The translations under genes were made by a program, and so were the position numbers. From assembly GCA_964350605.1 (NCBI GenBank), contig CAYGKP010000005.1, positions 1 through 32,447 of the forward strand: DNA of 32,447 nucleotides, in the 5' to 3' direction. Under the pieces are notes generated by a model. That model worked only from the letters and a program-made list of their open reading frames with translations. It did no database searches and had not been told where the DNA came from. Of the stretch, positions 25,282-31,984 are shown in pieces; within the stretch, counting starts at the first letter, position 1, and each line of letters begins with the position of its first letter. The stretch is from CAYGKP01 sp964350605. GTDB taxonomy: Bacteria > Bacteroidota > Bacteroidia > Cytophagales > JAAEPT01.

Positions 25282-25824
25282 CTACTTCTGGACTGGAATG
25301 CCTTTCTGTTCGGCATATTGGGTCAGCACCGCATCCAGCCAGGTCTCCACGAACGACTGCTCGTCTTCGAAGTGGTGGGTACCTGCGGGAACTAGGTGAT
25401 GGACCTCGTCTTCGAAGGCAATCAAAGTCCCCTCTTTGAGCCAGTAGCCAAATTCCTCGTACACGGCCTCGCCCATCACGGCGTTGTCCGGATCAGTGGT
25501 GGCCTCCCAATTGACTTCATTGTGGGTGTCCTCCTGGTGCAGGTAAATGACTACCTCATCTTTGAAGTACAAGACCGTTTGCGAGACGTAGTAGTCACAG
25601 AGCAGTTCGGCGCTGATGGCCTTGAGGTTGCCCGCTTTGTCGGTGTAGGCAAACATGTCGCCGCCGCCGCACTCGAAGCTGAAGTCCAGCTTGGTTTTCT
25701 TCAGCTTGGGCAATTTGGCTTGGATGGACTTGACCTCTTTGTCAATGGACTCGACCTGGGGGCTGCGTTGGGCCCACAACGTGGCAGGCAAAAGAAGCAG
25801 GAGTAGGAACGAAAAGCGGGGCAT
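25282..25824 (-). CDS. Secreted hypothetical protein, acidic
   Basis: The protein has 180 residues with a signal peptide (RFSFLLLLLLPATLWAQ). The mature part is acidic and unrecognised. It begins with a helical segment (VESIDKEVKSIQAKLPKLKK) and continues with strand-like repeats around SFECGGGDMFAY, ISAELLCDYYVSQTVLYFKDEVVIYL and VHHLVPAGTHHFEDEQSF. The histidine-rich segment (HHLVPAGTHHF) could bind metal, but nothing confirms it. It is convergent with the methyltransferase and its start lies 15 bp from a divergent gene's start. Confidence 0.65.
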   Translation of the reverse strand: MPRFSFLLLLLLPATLWAQRSPQVESIDKEVKSIQAKLPKLKKTKLDFSFECGGGDMFAYTDKAGNLKAISAELLCDYYVSQTVLYFKDEVVIYLHQEDTHNEVNWEATTDPDNAVMGEAVYEEFGYWLKEGTLIAFEDEVHHLVPAGTHHFEDEQSFVETWLDAVLTQYAEQKGIPVQK

Positions 25825-25839
25825 GGGTGTAGAAGCGTT

Positions 25840-26094
25840 GTGTCTACCTCGAAACTAAGAAATTCCTTGCAGGGCTTTGCACGCCGCCACTGGTGGACGT
25901 TGCTGGTTATTCCCGTGGGCCTACTCGGCGGATTTCTGTACTGGAAGTACGTGGGCTGCGTGACGGGCCAATGCGCCCTCAAGTCAAACCCCTACGCCAT
26001 GATAGGCTACGGGTCGGTGTTCGGCTTCTTGATCGGTTCGGCCATCGACGATCAGCGCAAGAAAAAACAGGCAAAGTCGGACGCCGCCCGCTAG
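25840..26094 (+). CDS. Small DUF6132-type membrane protein
   Basis: The protein has 84 residues and starts at GTG 25840; no ATG is available in frame at the N-terminus. One hydrophobic segment (TLLVIPVGLLGGFLYWKYV at about 20-38) is followed by GCVTGQCALKSNPYAMIGYGSVFGFLIGSAID, which has the GC...G.C...SNPY...YG...G pattern of DUF6132. Two cysteines (positions near 40 and 45) are conserved in that family. A basic tail (RKKKQAK) follows. Function is unknown; relatives often lie near rhodanese or sulfur genes, but none is seen here. Its stop shares the CTAG with the stop of the convergent gene. Confidence 0.75.
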   Translation: MSTSKLRNSLQGFARRHWWTLLVIPVGLLGGFLYWKYVGCVTGQCALKSNPYAMIGYGSVFGFLIGSAIDDQRKKKQAKSDAAR

Positions 26095-27197
26095 GCAAAG
26101 CGGCGGTGCAGCGCCCGCAGGGTCTCCTGCACTTGGGCTTGGGTGCCCAGCACCACAAAAGTCTCGAACGAGTGGCTTGTCCCTTGACCCGGATCGGCCA
26201 CGCGGAACACGCAATTGAGCTTCACCACCCGTTCCACATCAAACTTGCGGGCTCCGAAACCGCTCTCTGAACCCATCTGCTGGCGGGCTAAACCTGGGTG
26301 GTACAACGCCGCCGCGTGGCTGCCCGTCTCGATGCTGTAGAGTAAAGGCGTTGGCACTTCTCCCCACCCCGCGAGGTAGGGCCTGAACGAATCGGACGCT
26401 GGGTCATAGGCCTGGCAGGCCAGAAAATCTTCCGGTAGGTAGAACGCGGGCGCCTCGAATTGGGCAAAGCTGGTCGTGCGATCCGCTGGGAAGTGATAGG
26501 TCCACTTGGTCCGAATCACATTCGGCCAGGACTCGAAACCGATTTGTATCTCCTTCTCAAGCAAGTAGGGCGAGCGCGCACTGAGTTGTTCGTACTCCAC
26601 CGAATCCGAACCGTGCATCGCCAGATTCCAATAGGCCATTTGCGTCAACGTCCGAACCCGAGACCCCTTCGCCTTCGCCCAAATCAACCGGCTGCTCGAC
26701 GAATTGCCTGTGCCATCCAATCGCCCGCCCGCCTCGGTGGGGTTCAGGTCCTCTTTCTGTTGGTCAAGGACCAAAGCGGCTTGCAGCTGCCGCCCGTGGT
26801 CATGGCTGTCGATGAACTCCTGCCCGTTCCAGGTCAGCGAATCCACCGCCCCAGCCAATCGCTCGGTGCCCCGAAGGACAATCGGATGACCATCAAAGGC
26901 CGCCTCAATCTGCCAATTCGCTGTTGGTGCTTTCCCGATGGATAGGCTGCGCGAGAGTGGCTTCCCCGCGATGTCGAAGGCTTGAAGTGTACGAAGCCCT
27001 TTCAACCGCGAAGCATCCAAGGGAACACAAAGCGCCGAAACGGGCCCAAAACGCCGCGGCTGGGCCTCGCCCATCACCTCGCCGCCCTCCAGCGGTGAGC
27101 CGTCCCGAACCACAAACACCCGCTCGGGCAGGCCTTTGGTCGCCGCCAAAAGCATCGCTCGCTCGCCGTTCCACTTCAACCTACGACCACGCATCAT
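26091..27197 (-). CDS. Unknown beta-rich protein, possibly mutarotase-like
   Basis: The product of 368 residues (start 27197; 27194 equally possible) is not recognised with certainty. It has no clear signal peptide. Notable parts are GHPIVLRGTERLAGAVDSL, then WNGQEFIDSHDHGRQLQAAL, RLIWAKAKGSRVRTL, TKWTYHFPADRTTSFAQFEAPAFYL and FETFVVLGTQAQVQETLRAL. The DHGRQLQ segment and the strand-rich pattern recall galactose-mutarotase-like sandwiches that occur in carbohydrate enzymes. This is inference from pattern only. The long open frame upstream of 27197 is a shadow of the divergent gene. It is paired divergently, 45 bp apart, with a secreted glycosidase. Confidence 0.6.
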   Translation of the reverse strand: MMRGRRLKWNGERAMLLAATKGLPERVFVVRDGSPLEGGEVMGEAQPRRFGPVSALCVPLDASRLKGLRTLQAFDIAGKPLSRSLSIGKAPTANWQIEAAFDGHPIVLRGTERLAGAVDSLTWNGQEFIDSHDHGRQLQAALVLDQQKEDLNPTEAGGRLDGTGNSSSSRLIWAKAKGSRVRTLTQMAYWNLAMHGSDSVEYEQLSARSPYLLEKEIQIGFESWPNVIRTKWTYHFPADRTTSFAQFEAPAFYLPEDFLACQAYDPASDSFRPYLAGWGEVPTPLLYSIETGSHAAALYHPGLARQQMGSESGFGARKFDVERVVKLNCVFRVADPGQGTSHSFETFVVLGTQAQVQETLRALHRRFA

Positions 27198-27199
27198 CG

Positions 27200-27206
27200 C
27201 AAGGTA
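27200..27206 (-). promoter_or_regulatory. Candidate -7 box for the 26091-27197 gene
   Basis: On the minus strand TACCTTG lies 2 nt before the ATG at 27197, or 5 nt before the ATG at 27194. The second spacing fits the 4-7 nt seen at other genes and slightly favours 27194 as the start. Confidence 0.35.
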
Positions 27207-27228
27207 GTTCCAGCGCCCCAAAAGGCCG

Positions 27229-27236
27229 TACCTTTC
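27229..27236 (+). promoter_or_regulatory. Candidate -7 box for the GHL10 gene
   Basis: TACCTTTC matches TAnnTTTG in all but the last base and lies 6 nt before the ATG at 27243. It is back to back with the minus-strand box at 27200-27206. Confidence 0.3.
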
Positions 27237-27242
27237 GCCCCG

Positions 27243-28760
27243 ATGCGCCGTCTTTGGCTTATTTGGTTTCTGCTGGCTTCCACAGCTTTGAGTGCACAGG
27301 CACCCAAGCGCGAGTTGCGTGGGGTGTGGATCTGCACGGTCAACAACCTGGACTGGCCCTCGGCCTGGACCCTCCCGGTTGAGGAACAAAAAGCAGAATT
27401 GCGGCGCATCCTGGATCGTGCGCAAGAAACGGGCCTAAATGCCGTCTTCTTCCAAGTTCGTCCGTCCAGCGACGCGTTCTATGAAAGCGAGCTCGAGCCC
27501 TGGTCTCAATGGCTCACCGGAAAACAAGGCCGCGACCCGGGCTATGACCCCCTCGCCTACCTGATCGAAGAATGCGAAAAACGACACTTGGAGGTCCATG
27601 CGTGGTTCAACCTGTTTCGCGCCGTAAGTTCGACCAAGTTCTCCGACATCCACCGCACGCACGTCAGCCGCCAACACTCAAACTGGTGCTATACCTTCGG
27701 GCCGAGTAAATTCCTGGATCCGGGTCGGAAAGAAGTGCGCGACTACTTGGTCGAGGTAATCGCCGATGTGGCCACACGGTACCGCATCGATGGGGTGCAT
27801 GTGGACGACTATTTTTATCCCGAGGAGGGCAAAGGCGAATCGATTGACGACTTGGAAACCTTTCGCCGCGAAAGCCGCGGGCTGGGCAACATCAAAGACT
27901 GGCGGCGTGAGAACATCAACCTGCTCATCGAGGGCATCCACGACACGCTGTGGGCCATCGATCGCTACATCAAATTCGGTGTGAGCCCCTTTCCCGTTTG
28001 GCGCCACCGCTGGGACGACAAACGCGGCTCGAACACCAGCCGTACGCTTTCTTGCTACGATGCAATGTACGCCGACACCCGGTTGTGGATGGAGAAAGGC
28101 TGGGTCGATTACATGGCCCCCCAGCTCTACTGGAGCACCGAGCACAAGCGCGTGGGCTACCGCGAGATGATCGATTGGTGGAACGACAACCACTTCGGTC
28201 GTCACCTTTATTCAGGCCACAACCTGGGGAACGTCGAGAAGCCCACCAGTTCCGACTGGAAAAACCCCGAGGAGTTGCCTCTCCAACTTCGCATTTCGCG
28301 TGGCCAGGCCAACTTTCAGGGCCAGTTCTTCTTCCGGGTGAAGAACCTGCTCGATAACCCCCTGGGCATCGCCGACACCCTGAGCCGAAGCTTTTACAGT
28401 TGTCCTGCCCTACGGCCGACCATGCCTTGGAAGGATTCCATCGCGCCGATGGCCCCCCAGCGGTTGGAACTGAAGCAAACCAATCTGGGCGTTCACCTGA
28501 CTTGGTGGGCACCGCCAGTTGCGCCGGATGGGGATACAGCGAGCGCTTATGTCGTCTATCGGATTCCGACGGGCGGGCCGCTCGATACCGAGAATGCCTG
28601 CCACATCATTGCGATCACGCGCCAAACTTGGTGGTCGGACATCAAAGCCGAACCGGGCAAAAGTTTCATTTATTTGGTGACCACCCTGGACCGGATGGAA
28701 AACGAAAGCGCGGGCTTCGTTGGCCAGCGCCACACGCCCCAGCCCAAAAAGAAGCCGTAA
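27243..28760 (+). CDS. Secreted family-10-like glycosyl hydrolase (GHL10/DUF187)
   Basis: The protein has 505 residues with a signal peptide (MRRLWLIWFLLASTALSAQ). Typical GHL10 segments follow: KRELRGVWICTVNNLDWP, LNAVFFQVRPSSDAFYESEL, PLAYLIEECEKRHLEVHAWFN, VDGVHVDDYFYPE-like residues at DGVHVDDYFYP, and FGVSPFPVWRHRW. This family has a TIM-barrel fold and is thought to act on glycans, with peptidoglycan glycan strands suggested for some members. The C-terminal about 100 residues (PQRLELKQTNLGVHLTWWAP to the end) look like a fibronectin III-type module. The substrate is not known here. The gene ends 11 bp before the convergent SUI1 gene. Confidence 0.9.
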   Translation: MRRLWLIWFLLASTALSAQAPKRELRGVWICTVNNLDWPSAWTLPVEEQKAELRRILDRAQETGLNAVFFQVRPSSDAFYESELEPWSQWLTGKQGRDPGYDPLAYLIEECEKRHLEVHAWFNLFRAVSSTKFSDIHRTHVSRQHSNWCYTFGPSKFLDPGRKEVRDYLVEVIADVATRYRIDGVHVDDYFYPEEGKGESIDDLETFRRESRGLGNIKDWRRENINLLIEGIHDTLWAIDRYIKFGVSPFPVWRHRWDDKRGSNTSRTLSCYDAMYADTRLWMEKGWVDYMAPQLYWSTEHKRVGYREMIDWWNDNHFGRHLYSGHNLGNVEKPTSSDWKNPEELPLQLRISRGQANFQGQFFFRVKNLLDNPLGIADTLSRSFYSCPALRPTMPWKDSIAPMAPQRLELKQTNLGVHLTWWAPPVAPDGDTASAYVVYRIPTGGPLDTENACHIIAITRQTWWSDIKAEPGKSFIYLVTTLDRMENESAGFVGQRHTPQPKKKP

Positions 28761-28771
28761 GCTCCGGGCGG

Positions 28772-29149
28772 TTACGCGCCGGCGGCCTTGGCCTTGTGGC
28801 CTTGATCGGTCAGATATTTCAGGGCTTTCTCGCGCACCTCGCCTTGCAGGAGGACTTCGCCGTTCTTGGTCGTTCCGCCCACGCCGCAATGGGTTTTGAG
28901 GGCCTTGCCCAAGGTGTCCAGTGCTGCGTCGGAGCCAACAAATCCTTTCACGAGCGTGACGGGCTTGCCCGCATGGCCCTTGCGTTCGATCCAGACGCGC
29001 AGGTCGAATTGCTTCTGTGGCTGACCCGGGTCTTTGTCCTCCTCTACGCCCAGGGCATCGAGGAATGCCGCCAAGGGTGATTCTTGCTGGGGGTTGGTGG
29101 AATACACCATGCCGTCACCACGGTCCTTTTGTTTCTTGGACTTGGCCAT
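28772..29149 (-). CDS. SUI1/YciH-family translation initiation factor
   Basis: The protein has 125 residues. The C-terminal SUI1 domain is clear: LRVWIERKGHAGKPVTLVKG, ALDTLGKALKTHCGVGGTTKNGEVLLQG and the final EKALKYLTDQG. The N-terminal 45 residues are charged linker (MAKSKKQKDRGDG). It is homologous to eukaryotic eIF1, and bacterial members (YciH) affect initiation fidelity. It lies 20 bp downstream of the T9SS cargo gene on the same strand. Confidence 0.93.
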   Translation of the reverse strand: MAKSKKQKDRGDGMVYSTNPQQESPLAAFLDALGVEEDKDPGQPQKQFDLRVWIERKGHAGKPVTLVKGFVGSDAALDTLGKALKTHCGVGGTTKNGEVLLQGEVREKALKYLTDQGHKAKAAGA

Positions 29150-29155
29150 CGAGGG

Positions 29156-29163
29156 GGAAGTTA
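29156..29163 (-). promoter_or_regulatory. Weak -7-like box for the SUI1 gene
   Basis: TAACTTCC on the minus strand is 6 nt before the ATG and keeps TAnnTT but not the final TG. It is listed because its spacing matches the other start-proximal boxes. Confidence 0.2.
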
Positions 29164-29169
29164 CGCCGA

Positions 29170-31071
29170 CTAGCGGGCGATCACAACCCGCTGGTGGCGC
29201 GGCACCTGGCCAATCCAGAGGGTCAACAGGTACATGCCCTCGGGCAACTGCGAGAGGTCAAGGCCCTCTGCCCCGTCAGGGAAGGATGCTGCCACTAGGC
29301 GTCGTCCGCCCAAATCCCACAGCTCAGCTGACTCAACCTCTTGCGAGGATTCCCAGTAGAGCCGATCCTGCGCTGGGTTGGGGTAAACCTTGACTTCCAC
29401 CGCGCCGGGCTCGACCGAGCGGATGGGTGTCAGCGTCGAACGACCGTCAAAATCAACTTGTCGAATGCGGTAGTAGACCCGCGTCAGCAGCGCTGCTTGG
29501 TCGGTAAACTGATAGCTGGTTGGGCTAGCTGTTGTACCACTCGCGCCAACTTGGCCAATGGTCTCGAATTGCTGACCATCGAGGCTTCGCTCGACAAGGA
29601 AGTGGCTGTTGTTTTCCTCTTGGGCGGTTGTCCATTGCAACCGAACCGCTGCTCCGATTCGCTGGGCTTCAAACCCGGCCCATTCAACTGGCAGGGCACA
29701 GGAATATGTAGGAAGAGAGAGGTTGAACAACGTTATGCCAGTGCTACCAGCCAACGAGCCGTCATCTTGGCCGACGCAGTCATACACATGAATTCCCCTC
29801 GCCCCGCCACTGGTATCTACTATCACCCCTGAAAGCTGACTACCTGCTGAAAACCATACTACACCACCGCCACCGCCACCGCCAGTACCTTTGCAATTGA
29901 AAGTAGGTTGACCCGAATTGACGTGGTCACCGCCATTACCGCCTTCAACACTAATGTTCAAACCAGCGAAAACTGACCCAACTGACAACAACACACTGCC
30001 ACCGCTACCGCCGCCGCCGGCACCATCACCTGATGCGCCATCCCACACTCCATAAAACGGCACAGGAGGCAAGGCCTTTGCTCCACTAGCATTGATCAGA
30101 TGGCCATTTCCGATAATTTGATTGGCAGCAAGGAGTAGGATTCCGCCACCACGACCACCGCCTGTACCTATGGGTGCACCGCCCGGTTCGGTATCGTTCG
30201 AATGCCCACTCCCGCCGCCGCCGCCGAAATAGACGCGATTGTCCCCGTTGGAGTAGGCCAGAGCAGTCCCACCCAAACCAACATAAGGATTACAGTTTCC
30301 ACCCGTCAAGTATCTTCCTCCCTGACCACCGCCACCAGCATTTCCGCCGCCGCCGCCGCCGTTATTGTGGTTGTTTGCACCTCCACCACCGTTCGCTTGT
30401 TTACCTCGTCCGCCTTCATATCCCGCAACATAATTGGCGATGCCTGCTCCTTTCCATGCCCCCCGAAGGGTGCCATTAATTGCATACCGATAAGCGGTGC
30501 TCTCCCCAAAGCCTCCAAAGCATGTCGGAGTGGATGTCTGACGCACAATCGGGCCACCCGAGAAGCCCTTACCGCTCAAGTTGATGTCAGCACTTAAGGT
30601 CAACGTTCCGTCAACTTTCAACGCCAGAATGCCTCCCACAGAGCCGTCCCAGGCTGGTGCGGTCAATTCTGAAGTGACCTCAGCATCCACATAGCGAGGA
30701 ATGGTGACCACTTGGGTCGCTCCACCTGCTGAATAGCTGCGCTGCAACGGGCAATCAAACTTGAGGGTATCGCCAACGATCTGGCCCAGCAGTAGCACTT
30801 CGTAGTTACCTGCCGAACCGTAGCTAGTAATGTCGCCGAAAGCCGAGCTGTTGGTCGTACTTATTGTTGCCCCTTGGGCTTGGTAAATGAGCACTTCCTG
30901 ACCAGCGGTAAAACCCGTGGTGGTGTTCACGCGTACCCAATTTGCACCAACCTGTGTGACGGCTGCGTAGCTGTTGATCGTACCTCCAATGGGCGTCTGT
31001 GCTTGTAGTGTGCCACTAAAAACCCCTACCCAAAGGCTAAGGGAAAGACACAAAAGAGCGACCGACTTCAT
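29170..31071 (-). CDS. Secreted glycine-rich surface protein with T9SS sorting domain
   Basis: The protein has 633 residues. The start at 31071 gives a signal peptide (MKSVALLCLSLSLWVGVFSG); the frame continues 20 codons upstream through the terminator and is rejected. Residues of about 30-130 are beta-rich (TGFTAGQEVLIYQAQGA). Residues of about 146-425 hold four imperfect beta-solenoid-like units, each GG-hydrophobic-G, separated by glycine runs such as the GGGG/NNGGGGGG patch at 228-253. A fibronectin-like segment follows at about 460-555 (PVEWAGFEAQ, FLVERSLDGQ). The end (558-633) is a T9SS type A domain: KVYPNPAQDRLYW, ELWDLGGRRL, LPEGMYLLTLW. It is predicted to be exported and anchored at the cell surface, perhaps as an adhesin. 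The middle is more AT-rich than flanking genes. Confidence 0.88.
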   Translation of the reverse strand: MKSVALLCLSLSLWVGVFSGTLQAQTPIGGTINSYAAVTQVGANWVRVNTTTGFTAGQEVLIYQAQGATISTTNSSAFGDITSYGSAGNYEVLLLGQIVGDTLKFDCPLQRSYSAGGATQVVTIPRYVDAEVTSELTAPAWDGSVGGILALKVDGTLTLSADINLSGKGFSGGPIVRQTSTPTCFGGFGESTAYRYAINGTLRGAWKGAGIANYVAGYEGGRGKQANGGGGANNHNNGGGGGGNAGGGGQGGRYLTGGNCNPYVGLGGTALAYSNGDNRVYFGGGGGSGHSNDTEPGGAPIGTGGGRGGGILLLAANQIIGNGHLINASGAKALPPVPFYGVWDGASGDGAGGGGSGGSVLLSVGSVFAGLNISVEGGNGGDHVNSGQPTFNCKGTGGGGGGGVVWFSAGSQLSGVIVDTSGGARGIHVYDCVGQDDGSLAGSTGITLFNLSLPTYSCALPVEWAGFEAQRIGAAVRLQWTTAQEENNSHFLVERSLDGQQFETIGQVGASGTTASPTSYQFTDQAALLTRVYYRIRQVDFDGRSTLTPIRSVEPGAVEVKVYPNPAQDRLYWESSQEVESAELWDLGGRRLVAASFPDGAEGLDLSQLPEGMYLLTLWIGQVPRHQRVVIAR

Positions 31072-31082
31072 TTCTTGGGTAC

Positions 31083-31116
31083 ACAAAAAACCGCCCGGGT
31101 CAGAGACCCCGGCGGT
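31083..31116 (-). terminator. Rho-independent terminator after dps
   Basis: On the minus strand ACCGCCGGGGTC and GACCCGGGCGGT flank a short TCT loop and are followed by six T. It terminates transcription from dps and ends only about 12 nt before the start codon of the T9SS cargo gene. Confidence 0.85.
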
Positions 31117-31155
31117 ATGTATACGTTTCAACGCGGAAATGTAACGATTTGAGGC

Positions 31156-31680
31156 CTAGCGACTCAAGAAGGCTTGGTACATCCAGGATAACTTTTCCTG
31201 CTCGCGGATGTAATCGCTCATCAAGGCATTGGTTCCTTCGTCTTCCGCCTCGGCCGAGAGGGCGAGAATCTCACGCTGCTTGACCAGGAACAAACGCAGT
31301 CCTTCTAGAACCTGCGCAGAGGCTTCGAGCGGATCGGTCACATTTTGCTTCTCTTTGATGCTCGACCCAGCCAAATAGCCACTGTAGGAATGAATGGGTG
31401 CAAAGCCCAGCGTGACCACACGCTCGGCGATCTCGTCAATCTTGGTAAAGAGATCGGTGTAGAGCTCCTCGAATTTCAGGTGAAGCTCGAAAAATTTCGG
31501 GCCCTTTAGGTTCCAATGATACCCACGAACATTCACGTAAAAAACCTGATAGTTGCAGAGCAACTCATTGAGTTTCTTCGCGAGCGATTCGGAGGCAGAA
31601 AGATCAAGGCCGATGGCGGAGCGAGCTGACATGGAAGACGTAGCTGTGTTGGTTGATTTTCGGTTTGCTGTTTCGATCAT
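31156..31680 (-). CDS. dps: Dps family ferritin-like DNA-protection protein
   Basis: This protein of 174 residues belongs to the Dps group, which forms dodecameric shells that oxidise and store iron and protect DNA. The helical core shows YQVFYVNVRGYHWNLKGPKF with the ferroxidase histidine in HWN, then FEELYTDLFTKIDEIAERVV carrying the acidic ligands of the neighbouring subunit. The N-terminal 25 residues (ETANRKSTNTATSS) are a loose polar tail as in DNA-binding members. A shorter start at the ATG 31632 is possible. The gene is followed by a strong terminator. Regulation by oxidative stress is common for the family, but no operator is recognised here. Confidence 0.93.
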   Translation of the reverse strand: MIETANRKSTNTATSSMSARSAIGLDLSASESLAKKLNELLCNYQVFYVNVRGYHWNLKGPKFFELHLKFEELYTDLFTKIDEIAERVVTLGFAPIHSYSGYLAGSSIKEKQNVTDPLEASAQVLEGLRLFLVKQREILALSAEAEDEGTNALMSDYIREQEKLSWMYQAFLSR

Positions 31681-31984
31681 ACCAATTCAACCAAAAAACT
31701 GCCCAAAAAGTTTGTGCCACATGTTTGAAGGCTTGCCTCGCTACCTCTAGGTAGAATACTACCTTCTGTCGGGGTTTGCACGCAGTAGTATCCACCAATA
31801 CTATCAGAATGGTAAGTATCTATGGGAAATTATCCGATTCACTTCCTTGAATTCCCGTCAATTTTGCCTAATATGTAACTACAATAGTTAGTGAATGACA
31901 AACGAGTTACGCGATCATTTTAGTGCTGCTTGCGCAATAAACGTAGCTTCTATGCCTTAATCTCTTTCATTCCTTTTCCCTCCC
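31681..31984. other. AT-rich divergent intergenic region with repeated motif
   Basis: This 304-base region separates dps from the receiver-protein gene and is visibly AT-rich. It contains the palindrome CTACCTCTAGGTAG (31741-31754) and three copies of ATACTA(C/T): 31756-31763 (+), 31784-31791 (-) and 31798-31805 (+). No protein-coding frame or RNA gene is evident. A near -7 box on the minus strand (31796-31803, TAGTATTG) could serve dps. Confidence 0.6.

Noticed and set aside
30190..30420. Short CCG/CCA tandem repeats suggesting a CRISPR or microsatellite
   Set aside because: They are glycine codons on the minus strand inside the T9SS cargo gene; there is no regular repeat-spacer pattern.
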